A stretch of DNA of 64,000 nucleotides from Mycoplasmopsis fermentans PG18 (GCF_000209735.1 NC_021002.1:166846-230845); one strand, 5' to 3'. Counted from the first letter of the stretch, positions 34,263-44,902 are shown. A program made the numbers and translations. The notes: generated by a model not told the origin, from the sequence alone.

Positions 34263-36089
34263 ATGAAACAATACAAAAACATAAAAGAAGTTGAAGAAAA
34301 ATACACTTTTGATCTTGAAGATATCTTAAAAGGGCAAACAATTTATGATTTATTTAATGAGTTTATTGAGCTTTCTAAAATAGCTTTAAAAACAAAAGAC
34401 ACAAAATATGAAAATGTCGAAAACTACATTAAATCAGTTGAATTGGGAAAAGATATGGGAGTTTTATCTAATAGAATTCACAATTATCTTTCTAATCATA
34501 GTAATCAAAATTTAGTAGATTCTAAATGGACTGATTTAAGCACAAAATGAGAAAATATAACAAATAAAATTAGCGAAGAAATGGGTAGTGAAGCTGTTAG
34601 ATTTTTTAAAAATATTGAAAAACTAAAAATATGAAAAGATGATCCTAGATTAAAAAAAGAACGACGTGGAATTATTGATGCTATTGAAGAATATGAACAC
34701 AAATTAAGTGATGAAGTTGAAGAATACTTGAATCAAAGTTCAAGTGCAAATCCTGACTATGAATCTATTTTTAATATTATTTCAGATAGCGAATTAGACT
34801 ATGGTTTTGCAACTGATTCAAAAGGAAAAAAATATAAATTGTCACCAGCAATTAAAGCAAAATTTATGAAAAAAGATGATTTTAAAATTAGAAAATCAAC
34901 ACGTGATTCATTTTTAAAAGCGCACATGAAACATAAAGATTCAATGGCTAACTTACTTTATCAACATTTCAAAGGATTAACTGTAACTGCAAAAATACGT
35001 AAATACAAAAATACTATTGATATGTTAACTCACAGTGATAAAGTAGATGATTCTATGTTGCAATTTTTATTTGACAAAGTGTCGACATTAAAACATACAA
35101 TAAAAAATAGAAACAAGTATTACAAAAAGTTTTATGAAGCAAAATTTAAAGAAAAATATCATGCAAAATATGATTCATATCGTGAATTAGTCAAAGTTAA
35201 AAGTACTTACACAGTTGAACAAATGCAAAATATTGTTTCAGAAGCTCTTAAACCTTTTGGATCTGAATACCACAAAATGATTACTAAAGCAATTAATGAA
35301 AGATGAGTTGACTATATGACTGTTGATAACAAACTTTCAGGAGCTTATAGCATCGGCAATACTTATGGTTTGGATAAGAAATATATTTTAATGAATTTTG
35401 ATGGTGAATTAGGTTCAGTTGAAACTTTAGCTCATGAATTAGGCCACTCAATGCATTCTTATTTTTCAGATAAAAATAATGATATAAGTAATGCTTCTTA
35501 TCCAATTATTTTGGCTGAAATAGCTTCAATATTTAATGAACTTATGCTTTATAACTATTTATTAAAAACAAGTAAAAATGATTTATTTAAATTTAAAATT
35601 TTGGACAACATGATTGACGGGTTTGTTGGAACCGTATTTAGACAAATACTTTGAGCTAACTACGAATATGATTTATATAATGCTATCGAAAAAGATCAAG
35701 CTAGTCCCTCATATACTTCATTAAGTAAGATTTATCATAAGAATTCTATGAAATATGCAACCAAGAAAATTAAATACAAAAAAGAAAAAAATATTATGTC
35801 GGTTTATGTACCTCATTATTACTACGGATTTTACGTATACAAGTATGCTATAGGTCAATTGGTTGCAAATTACTTTTACACAAGAGTCAAAAATGAAGGC
35901 GAAAAATACTTGCAAGTTTACATCAATGATTTCTTAAGTGCTGGAGATAGAGATTATCCTCTTGAAACACTTAAAAAAGTTGGTGCTGACTTAAAAGATC
36001 CTCAATTTTATGAAATTGGTTTTAGTTATTTTAAAGAAATAGTTAAAGAATGAATTAAACTTGGAAAAAAGATATTTAAAGTTAAATAA
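34263..36089 (+). CDS. pepF: Oligoendopeptidase F
   Basis: A 608-residue M3-family zinc metallopeptidase that degrades short peptides in the cytosol. The zinc motif [12 protein letters not shown], followed by a Glu in [11 protein letters not shown], forms the active site. [20 protein letters not shown] and [16 protein letters not shown] are family blocks. The N-terminal half is a helical region with Lys-rich segments. AAAAAGGGACA precedes the ATG. It is divergent from the AlbA_2 gene and marks the return to housekeeping genes after the island. Several TGA codons match conserved Trp. Confidence 0.94.
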
Positions 36090-36094
36090 TTTAG

Positions 36095-36118
36095 TGAGCA
36101 AAACATGCTCATTTTTTA
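36095..36118 (+). terminator. Terminator after pepF
   Basis: A 6-bp stem (TGAGCA/TGCTCA) with a 5-nt loop followed by a T-run, six bases after the stop. Confidence 0.82.
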
Positions 36119-36121
36119 TTC

Positions 36122-36340
36122 AAAATTATTGAAAAAATCAAATTTAACATTTTTTATATCGAAAAGTGTAAATTTTGTATTTTTACAACTCAAAATGTTG
36201 AAGCAAAAGACAAAATAACTTATTATCCAATTTACATGTCGATGTTTTTAAATGATCAAAATATAAAACTTCCTAAAAATGAAAAACATCAAGATTTAGG
36301 CGTTTTAACCCAATATTTATGATTTTTTATTTGAAATATG
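36122..36340 (+). pseudogene. Open frame without a start, possible gene remnant
   Basis: The 306-base gap between pepF and the ECF gene is open in one frame from 36095 to a TAG at 36416-36418, longer than chance favours in such AT-rich DNA. Its middle reads like coding sequence (KDKITYYPIYMSMFLNDQN, HQDLGVLTQYLWF) with two TGA codons, but no ATG with a ribosome-binding site is present. I do not recognise the family. It may be the tail of a lost gene. Confidence 0.3.
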
Positions 36341-36382
36341 TTGCATATTTTCTCAATAAAGCTCATTATAAGCAATTTATCT

Positions 36383-36388
36383 TATAAT
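36383..36388 (+). promoter_or_regulatory. -10 box of the ECF gene, leaderless geometry
   Basis: TATAAT ends 7 nt before the ATG with no ribosome-binding site. Confidence 0.6.
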
Positions 36389-36395
36389 TATTTTT

Positions 36396-37067
36396 ATGAA
36401 TTTAATATTTGCATTTAGAAATCAAAAAAGATATAAAAGAGATTTTGCTGATTTTATATTGAAAAAATATAAAAAAGCGACAAAAGCTGCTTTTTTACCT
36501 TTTCTTATTTCAACTTTAGCATTTTATTTAGCTTGATTTTTGGGATCTGCCACTGTGCCTTATTTAGGTTACATTCCTATTGGGCATACTCAAATAACCT
36601 TTTTAGCTTTTATAGTTGTTTTTGGAACTTTTCACTTAGATTATGTTGGTAATCTTTCAGCAGGATTATGTTTTGGATTTAGCTCATGAATTTTAGCTTT
36701 TATAATGGGGGCGATTAAATATCAAAACTTTGATATCGCCGTTATTCCTAGAGTTTTAATGGCAATATGTGTTTATATGCTGTATGAAATTTTTAATGTT
36801 AAGAACAATATAAAATGTTGAAAATTTATTATGATTTCAATTATTGCAGCAATTTTAAATATTGTTTTAACATTGTCATTTCAACATTTACATAATCAAA
36901 TATTTGGTGATTTAAAAAATTTATTACCTATTAAAGAATGAATAATTGTTCATCCAATTAATATTATTGGCGAACCTATAATTTGTGGAATGTTAGCCTA
37001 TTTCACTTTTCCCTTAATAGTATTTTTAAGAAGAAGATTCGAACAAAGATTCAGATATTATTGATAA
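36396..37067 (+). CDS. ECF transporter S component (vitamin-binding membrane subunit)
   Basis: A 223-residue membrane protein with about six hydrophobic segments. GYIPIGHTQITFLAFIVVFG in the first half and IIAAILNIVLTLSF plus INIIGEPIICGMLAYFTF in the second fit the substrate-binding S subunits of energy-coupling-factor importers, and PRVLMAICVYMLYE is the family block seen in folate/pantothenate-type members. The substrate cannot be read. Six TGA codons, counting the last residue, mean it is nearly invisible under the standard code. The ATPase and T subunits are not in this window. A decayed copy of its C-terminal third lies at 46171-46429. Confidence 0.82.
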
Positions 37068-37088
37068 AAAATATTAAAATATAGATCT

Positions 37089-37117
37089 AAAATATCGTGA
37101 AAAACGGTATTTTTTTA
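37089..37117 (+). terminator. Terminator after the ECF gene
   Basis: A 10-bp stem with one wobble pair (AAAATATCGT/ACGGTATTTT) and a 5-nt loop, followed by T residues. Confidence 0.75.
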
Positions 37118-37220
37118 AATACCTAAATTTTTAAACTAGTAAAAAAATGTTTATTAAATTTAATTAATATATTAAAATTAAAATACATTATTAGTTAACA
37201 AATAAAATTTAAGGAGAATT

Positions 37221-38744
37221 ATGGCTGAAAATAACAAGAAGTTTACTATTGATGAAAAAAAGAGTGAATTAGTTTACACTCTTGAAATTAATGGCAAAGA
37301 ATGAGAAAAACTTTACGCTGATGCAAAAGCCAAGGAAGTTAAAAACATTAAAATTCCTGGATTTAGACCAGGTAAAGCACCACAACATGAAATTGAAAAA
37401 AGAGTTAATCCTCTTTCTGTAGCAAGTGAAGTAGTTGATCAATACTGAAGAAATAATCACGATCGCTTGAAAGAAGAATTATTAAAAGAAAACAAAAGAA
37501 TAGCTTTCATTCCTAAAATAGATCTTAAAGATTTAGATCCTAAAAAAGGTGCAACATTAGAAATTACATTTCCTCTTTTACCTGATTTTGAAAAAATTCA
37601 AATCAAATCACCTAAAACAAAATTTGAATTAATCAAAATTGAAAAGAAAGATATTGAAGATTGAATCGCTCAACAATTAGAAAAGAATGCTTTATTATTA
37701 CCACTTAAAAAAGATGAAAAAACAAAAGATGGTGACACTGTAACAATCGATTACAAAGGTTTTATTAAAGATGAACCATTTGATGGTGGTGAAGCTCAAG
37801 GTTTTGATCTTAAATTAGGATCACACACATTTATTGATACATTTGAAGATCAATTAATTGGCAAAAAAATTGGTTGAAAAGGTGAAGTTAAAGTTACTTT
37901 CCCTAAAGAATATGCAGTTGAAAAACTTAAAGGACAACCCGCTACTTTTGAAGTAGAAATTAAAGATGCAAAAAGAAGAGAAAAAGTTGAATTAACTGAC
38001 AAAAACTTTGGTACAGTTCGTCTAGCAAAAATGTCAGAAGCTAAAAATGCTGCTGAAGTTAAAAAAGAAGTTCAATTACTTTTAGAAATTGGTGCTTTAG
38101 ATGAATCTATTGAAAACTATTTTAATGAATTAGTTGAAGAATTTGACAGGAAAAATGATTTTATTATTCATAAAGCATTTATTAAAGAAGATGTTAAAAA
38201 ATCACTTTCAGAATTAGAAAGTAATTTAAAACAACAAAAAATCAAATTACATGAATATCTTGAATTATTAGGTCAAACAAAAGAACAATTAATGGATTTA
38301 TTAGCTAAAGACCACTCATCAAAAGTTAAAAAACAAACTATTTCAACTGAAATCGTTAAACAAGTTAAACCTGAATTTCATAAAGATAAATTTGCATTTA
38401 GAATTTTATCATTAGCCTATAATACAGGCTTAGACACCAAATTTATTGAAGACACATTTTTTGATGAAAAAGGTGAAATTAAATCAAGTGTTAATGCAAT
38501 GGACACATTAAAAACATTCATTATTATTGAAAAAGTTTTAGAAAAATTTGACAAAAACGGTTTTGCGACATACTTAAAATCTAAAGAAGCTTTCTCAAAA
38601 GAATTAGATAAAAGAGTTAAAGCATATACTAAAAAAAGAGAAGAAGAATTAGCTAAAGGTGAAAAAGAAGCTAAAAAAGAAGAATCTAAACCGCAACCAA
38701 CAAAAAAAGCTGCTGCCAAAAAAACAACAAAAAATAAAAACTAA
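37221..38744 (+). CDS. tig: Trigger factor
   Basis: A 507-residue ribosome-bound chaperone and prolyl isomerase. The N-terminal ribosome-binding domain has the signature IKIPGFRPGKAP (GFRxGxxP). The FKBP domain (about 165-250) shows GDTVTIDYKGFIKDEPFDGG and FEDQLIGKKIG. A long helical C-terminal domain ends in a Lys/Ala-rich tail (KKAAAKKTTKNKN) that makes it longer than the usual 430-450 residues. AAGGAG lies 6 nt before the ATG. It is monocistronic. Confidence 0.94.
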
Positions 38745-38770
38745 TAATTACATATAGGCACATAATAATT

Positions 38771-38797
38771 AATCAGGCAATTTGCTTGATTTTTTTA
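38771..38797 (+). terminator. Terminator after tig
   Basis: A 9-bp stem with one wobble pair (AATCAGGCA/TGCTTGATT) and a 3-nt loop, followed by a T-run. Confidence 0.85.
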
Positions 38798-38870
38798 TTA
38801 AACTTTAATTACTTATTTACTAATAACAATATTTATAATAAAATTAATTTATTAATTTAAGGAGAAAAAA

Positions 38871-39404
38871 ATGCTTAATATTGTTTTATTTGAACCAGAA
38901 ATATCACCTAACACAGGAAATATAATTAGAACCTGTTTTGCACTTGGAGCAAAACTTCATATTATTAAACCAATTGGTTTTGATTTAGATCCTAAGTATT
39001 TATCGCGTCCTGCAGCAGGCAGATTATTAAGTGATATTCAACATGAAGTGCACGCTTCGTATAAAGATTTTTATGAAAAATATAAAAACAAAAATATCTT
39101 TTATTTAACTCGTTATGGTTTAAAAACTTATACAGATGTTGATTTTAAAAAAGAATACAAAAAGAATAAAGAAGTTTGAATAATGTTTGGAAAAGAATCA
39201 ACTGGAATTGACAAAGAAATTTTGCAAACTCATTTAGAAAATTGCTTAAGAATACCTATGATGAGTGAAATGAGATCAATCAATTTAGCCAATACTGTTG
39301 CAATAGTAGGTTTTGAAATTATGCGTCAATTAGATTTTAAAGAGTTAAGTCTATATGAAGTTCAAAAAGGAAAGGACTTCTTAATCAAATGGAAAAAACA
39401 GTAA
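38871..39404 (+). CDS. trmL: tRNA (cytidine(34)-2'-O)-methyltransferase TrmL
   Basis: A 177-residue SPOUT-family enzyme that methylates the wobble ribose of tRNA-Leu. NIVLFEPEISPNTGNIIRTC is motif 1, FGKESTGI motif 2 and IPMMSEMRSINLANTVAIVGFE motif 3, forming the knotted SAM site. The length is slightly above the usual 155-165 residues. AAGGAG lies 7 nt before the ATG. The next gene, another SPOUT methylase, starts 16 nt before its stop. The C-terminus contains a TGG codon. Confidence 0.92.
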
Positions 39405-40102
39405 TTTCAAGTGTAAGTAATCCTAAAATTAAGTATTTAAAAGAGGTTCAAAAAGACAATAAAAGTGATTACTTTTTAGTATCTGGTTACCATTTAGTAC
39501 AAGAAGCTTTAGCTAAAAATTTAGTTATTGAAATTTTTGAAGAAGAAAGCAAAAGCACCTATAAAACAGCTACTTTGGTAAAAAGTAATGTTTTAAAAAG
39601 TATCTCAAGTACAATGCATCCAGATGGTGTTGTAGCCTTGTGTTTAAAACCTAAAAGTCAAATAAAAAATAAAGTCATTTTGCTTGATAATGTCCAAGAT
39701 CCAGGTAATGTTGGCACTATTATTAGAAATGCTGCATGCTTTGGTTTTGATACGGTTATTTCGAATGTAAATTTTTATAATGACAAAGTAGTTAGAGCAA
39801 CTCAAGGTGCACTTTTCCAAGTTTCATTAATCAAAGAAAACAATAATGAAGATTTAATTAAAGTACTAAATAATGAAGGTTATTTTATTGTTGCCACTTC
39901 TCTCGATAAAGATTCAATTAAACTAGATGAATTAAAAATAAATAAAGAAAAAGTGGTTCTAATTTTAGGAAATGAAGGCAACGGAATCAATAAAAATTTA
40001 TATAAATATTGTGACCAAAAAGTGTACATCCCTATTGAATTTGAAAGCCTAAATGTTGCGGTAGCAAGTGGAATAATTTTAAATAAAATATATAATAAAT
40101 AA
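39389..40102 (+). CDS. SpoU/TrmH-family RNA 2'-O-methyltransferase
   Basis: A 237-residue SPOUT methyltransferase with an N-terminal substrate-binding domain (VSNPKIKYLKEVQKDNKSD, FLVSGYHLVQEAL). The catalytic domain has LDNVQDPGNVGTIIRNA (motif 1), LILGNEGNGINKN (motif 2) and IPIEFESLNVAVASGIIL (motif 3). The layout fits RlmB- or TrmH-like 23S rRNA methylases; the target position is unknown. It overlaps trmL by 16 nt, with AAAGGAAAGG inside trmL as ribosome-binding site. Confidence 0.9.
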   Translation: MEKTVISSVSNPKIKYLKEVQKDNKSDYFLVSGYHLVQEALAKNLVIEIFEEESKSTYKTATLVKSNVLKSISSTMHPDGVVALCLKPKSQIKNKVILLDNVQDPGNVGTIIRNAACFGFDTVISNVNFYNDKVVRATQGALFQVSLIKENNNEDLIKVLNNEGYFIVATSLDKDSIKLDELKINKEKVVLILGNEGNGINKNLYKYCDQKVYIPIEFESLNVAVASGIILNKIYNK

Positions 40103-40113
40103 TAAGAGGGTTT

Positions 40114-40374
40114 ATGAAGAAAACAAATAACGAAAAATTTTTCAACAAAAATTTTAGTAGAGAATTAAATGGTTACTCAGTTCCTGAAGTAGATAATTTT
40201 ATTGATCAATTGTGAAATTATGTTAAGCAATTAGAAACTGAAATTGAATCATTAGAAGAAGCTAGAAATGTTGATCGACAAAAATTAAATAACAAAATAA
40301 CTGAATTGGAAAACAAACAATTTAATGAATTACTTGATACAAACTTAAGAAAGAAAATCAAAAAAAATGAATAA
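40114..40374 (+). CDS. Short DivIVA/GpsB-like protein
   Basis: An 86-residue protein. Residues 9-30 (FNKNFSRELNGYSVPEVDNFID) match the membrane-binding DivIVA/GpsB N-terminal motif FxRxxxGYxxxEVDxFLD. A coiled coil rich in Leu, Glu and Lys follows. In walled Firmicutes such proteins place division and wall enzymes. A wall-less cell would need it only as a division or polarity factor. AAGAGGGTTT lies before the ATG. It sits between two RNA/ribosome maturation genes, and rbgA overlaps its last 8 nt. Confidence 0.72.
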
Positions 40375-41221
40375 TAATGAGCAAACTTTAATTAATTGAT
40401 ATCCTGGTCACATGGCTAAAGCCATGCGTGAAATTAAGGAAAATGCAACCTTAGCCGATATCTTTTTAATTGTTCTAGATGCTAGAATTCCAATTAGCAG
40501 TTATAATGAAGATTTTGATAATATCGCGCCTCAAAAACCAAGACTTTTTGTAATCACAAAAAGTGATTTAATGGATAAAAGTAAAAAAGAAAAGATCCAA
40601 AAAAGATTTCAAAATGAAAAACTTTTGTGACTTGATTTAAGACAACTAAAAAGTAGAAATCAAATCTTAAATCAATTAAAAGTTTTATCTCAATCTAAGA
40701 TTAAAAAAGATAAAGAAAAAGGTTTTTTAACTAGCAACATAAAAGTTTTTGTATTAGGAGTGCCAAATGCTGGGAAAAGTACATTGATTAATTTAATGAG
40801 TCAAAGGAAAAGTTTAAAAGTAGCAAATTATCCTGGAGTTACCAGAGTTAAAAAATGAGTTATATCAGATAATTTTTACTTTATGGATACACCTGGAATT
40901 TTATTGCCTAAACATGAAGATCAAAGTGCAGCAATTAAATTAGCAATGATAGGGTCAATTGAAACAAATATTTTTCCTCAAAGATTTTTAGCAGAAAACT
41001 TTTTAAAAGTTATTGTTAAATATTATCCAAACAAAATTAAAGAAGAATTCAATATTGATATTGAATCAAAGGATGATTTGAGCGAAACTGAAGCTTATAA
41101 CATAGTTGCTCAAATTGCTGATAATAAAAACTTTAAAGTTGATAAAAAAATAGATTTTGACCGAACATATAAATATATATTGAATTGAATCAAAAACTTA
41201 AAGAATGTTACTTTTGATTAG
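40367..41221 (+). CDS. rbgA: Ribosome biogenesis GTPase A
   Basis: A 284-residue circularly permuted GTPase required for late 50S assembly. WYPGHMAKAMREIKE is the family N-terminus. The G motifs occur in permuted order: G4 TKSD, G1 GVPNAGKST, G2 region NYPGVTR and G3 DTPG. The C-terminal helical domain binds rRNA. The start at 40367 is placed by frame: the ATG overlaps the preceding gene by 8 nt, and the first conserved Trp is encoded by TGA. Confidence 0.94.
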
Positions 41222-41230
41222 GAGAAAGTT

Positions 41231-41662
41231 ATGGATCAAGAAATAAAAAACGAAAAGAAAAAATATTCTTTTGAAGAAAAAGTAGAAGCTTATAAAAAAG
41301 TGTACAAAAGCAATTTAGATCATTTGAATCTTAGAAATCAAATGAATATTAAAGCTTTTGGACTCCTATTTATTTTTATGATAATTCTATTGATCATAAC
41401 TGTAATCGCTTATGCTTGACAAAATAAAGCGGCACCATCAATCACATATACAACTTTACTTTGAATTTTAATTTGTGTCTTTTCAATACTCACAATTCTT
41501 TCTCTTTATTTATTAATTTTATTTTTCATTGAATATAGTTTAATCAAAAAAATAGGTCTTAAAAAATCAGAACAAGAAATAGAAGCATCTATAAGAAAAT
41601 TTGTTAAATTTGGATTTAAAAAATATCCTAAAAAACAAATGGAAATGCTTGAAAAATTCTAA
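41231..41662 (+). CDS. Hypothetical two-pass membrane protein
   Basis: A 143-residue protein with a charged, helical N-terminus (EEKVEAYKKVYKSNLDHLN), two hydrophobic segments (about 43-62 and 74-100) separated by a short loop with two TGA-encoded Trp, and a basic C-terminal tail (FVKFGFKKYPKKQ). The N- and C-terminal parts should both lie in the cytosol. I do not recognise the family. GGAGAAAGTT lies before the ATG, and the 9-nt gap after rbgA indicates cotranscription. Confidence 0.8.
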
Positions 41663-41715
41663 AAAGCCTGTTTTATAGTGCTTTGGTAAAAATTGGCAAA
41701 AAAGAAAAATTCCAC

Positions 41716-41738
41716 AAAACAATCATATGATTGTTTTT
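41716..41738 (+). terminator. Palindromic terminator after the membrane protein
   Basis: AAACAATCATATGATTGTTT is a perfect palindrome followed by a T-run. It ends the trmL-to-41662 operon. Confidence 0.8.
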
Positions 41739-41787
41739 TTAACTATCTTTAAAGTATAATTTAAATATAAAAAACAAAGGGGGATTT

Positions 41788-42639
41788 ATGCCAAAACTAA
41801 CTGAAACTCAAGAAACAAGAATGAGCAACTCAATTAAAGAATTCGTTGAAAATCTTGAAAAACATGAAAACAGAATTTTAAATCACCCTGCAATTGAACC
41901 TAGAGAATATGATGGACTAGAAAAGCTTATAGAAATAAAAGGCCTATGTAAAGAATATAAAATTAAAGGCAAAAAATTTAGAGCCGTTGATGATATGAAC
42001 TTAACATTGTACAAAAGTTAAAACATTGCATTATTAGGATCAAATGGAGCTGGTAAAACCACAACAGTTGAAATGCTTGTTGGTATTCTTAAACCAAGTG
42101 CAGGAAATATTAAATACTTTTTTGGCGACTCAATGGATAAAGGAAAAATTGATGCAACAAAAATTGGAATTCAATTTCAAGATTCCTCATATCCACAAGG
42201 GTTAACTGTTCGTGATGTAATTAAATCAATGAACAAAATCTATGGTAACAAAATGAAAGGTTTAGAGCTAGATTATTTAATTAAAATTTTTGGTGTTGAT
42301 GAATATATAGATAATAAAGCAGCTTCACTAAGTGGTGGTCAACATCAAAGATTAAATGCTCTTTTAGCTTTAATTCATAAACCTGAATTAGTTATCTTAG
42401 ATGAATTAAGTACTGGATTGGATATTAAAATTAAGACCAGACTTGTTGAATTTATTAACAATTTTGTTAAGGATAATAAATCAACTTTATTGATTGTTTC
42501 ACATGATATTAATGAAATTAATACACTAGCAGATCGTATTGTAATTATGAACAAAGGCAAAGTTATTTTCGATAAAACCAAAGACGAAGCAGTAAAAGAA
42601 TTCAAGACTCTGGCAGCTTGCTTAGAGTACTACATTTAA
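41788..42639 (+). pseudogene. ABC exporter ATP-binding protein, interrupted by an in-frame TAA
   Basis: A 283-codon frame for a drug/lipid-type ABC ATPase. The motifs read LLGSNGAGKTTT (Walker A), QFQDSSYPQGLT (Q-loop), LSGGQHQRL (signature), LVILDELSTGLD (Walker B; Ser replaces the usual Pro) and SHDINE (H-loop). A TAA at 42019-42021 follows LTLYKS, where the family has a Gly-Glu pair just before Walker A. The frame continues unshifted. The next ATG (42073) lies after Walker A, so reinitiation could not give an active ATPase. AAAGGGGGATT precedes the start. The downstream permease is intact, which argues for recent loss, readthrough or an error. Confidence 0.88.
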
Positions 42640-42647
42640 GGAGAATC

Positions 42648-44294
42648 ATGGAAGATAAAGAAAAATTAAATGAAACAAACAATAATCGAAAAAACATCAA
42701 AAAACAAAAAAGAATTATGCAAAATTCTAAACAAATGAATTCTTTTTTAGGTGTTTTTAGTATTATTAATACACACTTTTGAAAAGCATTTGTTGGTCCT
42801 TTCTTTGCTTTTGGTTATCCTATAGTTTTTGTAATTATCTTAGGTGCTGTCTTTAATTATGAAATGATTTTAGGTTCTTCTATTACAATAGGACCTGTGG
42901 CTGTAGCTTGTGTTTCACTTCCTACTGCAATCTTCGAATTTAAAAAATCAACATTGCTTAAGAGAATTGGGGCTTCTAATATAAAACCGCTAGCTTTCTT
43001 AAGTTATACGGCCTTTTATTACTTCTTTGTTATGGTTCTTTCTGCTATTTGAACAGCCTTGGTTGCTTTAATGGTTTTTGGACCTCAATATTTTAATGAA
43101 GGTAAAGTATTATTTGAAACAACATTTGGTTCACAAACTATAGCTGTTAGAACAACTCCAATGAAAGACTTATTTACAAGAATTCATTGAGCTGGTTATA
43201 TTTATAGTGCTATTGTTTTAACACTTGTAAGTATTGCTGTTGGTTTATTTATAGTTTCAGTAAGTAAAAGTATTTTAACTATCCAAGCAATAGGTTCATC
43301 ATTATTAATTATTTCAATGTTTTTAACTGGACAAGTGTTGCCTATATCTCAAATTATTGGCCAAAAAGTAATGTGATATTTATCATACATAACTCCATTT
43401 AAATCGCCAATAACTCAAAACACAATGGCTTTTAGTGGTAGTGCATATTTAAGCTCATTATATGATGGTTATAACTTTACTGCTGGAGCTGCTGAAAAAA
43501 TTTATGCTTTAAACAATTTGCAAACATTTTTGGAAACAATAGCTAAAAATACGGAAACAAATATAATAACAGCAACACAAATTCATTCTAAAGGCAGTGC
43601 ACTTTTTCCTGAATCTGCTCAAATAAAAGCATATATTGATGAAATAGCAAAATCAATAAAAATGATAATGTTTAATTTGACGGATCATGCTATAAATAAG
43701 GATGATGCAATTAATTTAACTATTCGTTATAATTCATATAATATCTTTAATGCAACAGAAGTTTACAAATCGATTAATGCTTTAAAAACTTATGAAGGAA
43801 CTAACTTAACATTTGATGAAGCTGTTAAAAACTCAATTTATGAAATTTTGAAAAAAGCAGTAAACGAAAATGAAAATGATAATTATATTAAGCTTTTAAA
43901 TGGTATGTCAAATCAAGATTTATGTCCAAATATTCAAGATTATCCATATAAAGTAATAAATGGTAAATCTATTGAAAAAGTAAAAGACCTTGATTTAAAT
44001 AAATTCATTGATGATTATCGTAAAGAAATGAATGAAAGTATGAAACAATCAATGTTAGCTGTAAAAACAAATGAAATTTACAATCTAACAATGAATAATA
44101 TTAAAACCAATTATAAAAATTTTATTGATACAAATAAAGCTTATGTTCAATTATCTCAAGGTGGTATTAATAAAGATTCGATTTTAGAAATTGGCAGTGT
44201 TGTTGAAAACTATGTTAACTTTATTCTTCCATGACTTTGAATAGTTGTTTTAGTTGGCTTATCTCAAAAATCATTTACTTGAAATACAAGATAA
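42648..44294 (+). CDS. ABC-2-type exporter permease
   Basis: A 548-residue membrane protein paired with the preceding ATPase. Hydrophobic segments occupy roughly residues 45-75, 80-100, 115-145, 185-235 and the last 35 residues. A large polar insert of about 250 residues, rich in Asn, Lys and Ile, lies between the last two membrane segments and probably faces outside. The Walker-free sequence and position 8 nt after the ATPase identify its role. The substrate is unknown. AAGGAG lies 6 nt before the ATG. Trp codons are TGA. Confidence 0.8.
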
Positions 44295-44300
44295 TAAATT

Positions 44301-44328
44301 ATTACATGCTCAGTCATGTAATTTTTTA
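44301..44328 (+). terminator. Terminator after the ABC permease
   Basis: A perfect 8-bp stem (ATTACATG/CATGTAAT), loop CTCAGT, followed by a T-run, six bases after the stop. Confidence 0.87.
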
Positions 44329-44329
44329 T

Positions 44330-44354
44330 TATAAAAAATTGGCTTAAACCAATT
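44330..44354 (-). terminator. Terminator of the minus-strand lipoprotein gene
   Basis: A 6-bp stem (AATTGG/CCAATT) with a 6-nt loop. On the minus strand it is followed by TTTTTTAT. Confidence 0.65.
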
Positions 44355-44386
44355 ATTTTATCTTTACTATTTCTTCATTTAATGAT

Positions 44387-44782
44387 TTAAACATTTCATA
44401 GCATTTTTAAATATGCAGCAAAACCTTCTTTAATCTTTTTTTCAGCAATTTTGACTTTATAGACTAAATCCATATATTTATTAGCTGTTGTATGGTTTCT
44501 TTTTTCAAGATCTTCTTTATCATTAGTTAAATCTATTTGAATTTCAAGTTTATATTTTTTAAACAAATTTTGAACTATTTCTTTTGTTAGTAGTTTTCAA
44601 TTTTCATTAAATTCTTGTTTAATAAAAGGAAAAACCTTTTTGTTATTATACAAAGCTTGATTTTTTTAAAGCTGCTTATATTTATCAATTTCTTTAGCAG
44701 GCTTGTCATACATTCTGTCTTCTTTAATGCATGAAGCACTGGTTAAAAGTAAGGTTGCTAAAGTACTTAATGCACTATTCAT
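44387..44782 (-). pseudogene. Small lipoprotein gene with an in-frame TAA
   Basis: A 131-codon frame starting at an ATG preceded by AAGGAAAA. The first 18 codons give a short signal peptide with a lipobox (LLLTSASC, Cys18). A TAA at 44666-44668 (codon 39) interrupts it. The same frame then runs on with charged helical sequence (KQEFNENWKLLTKEIVQNL) to a TAA at 44387-44389. A run of seven A residues adjoins the stop codon, so an indel was considered, but frame is kept on both sides. The function is unknown; surface lipoproteins of mycoplasmas vary rapidly. Confidence 0.6.
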
Positions 44783-44902
44783 TCTTTTCCTTATATATTA
44801 ATATTATAAAAAGAAAACTTGAGCAATGCTAAATGTGAGAATAATTATCAATTTGTTGCATTAAAACTTTATAATTAAACTAATAAAAAAAGGAGGTTAG
44901 TT

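Noticed and set aside
34115-34306. Longer N-terminus for the AlbA_2 gene reaching into pepF
   Set aside because: The extension is hydrophobic, antisense to pepF and crosses the promoter; AAAGGTTA supports the ATG at 34114.
12488-44782. TAA reassigned to a sense codon throughout the genome
   Set aside because: TAA ends most genes here, often followed at once by a terminator or the next start codon.
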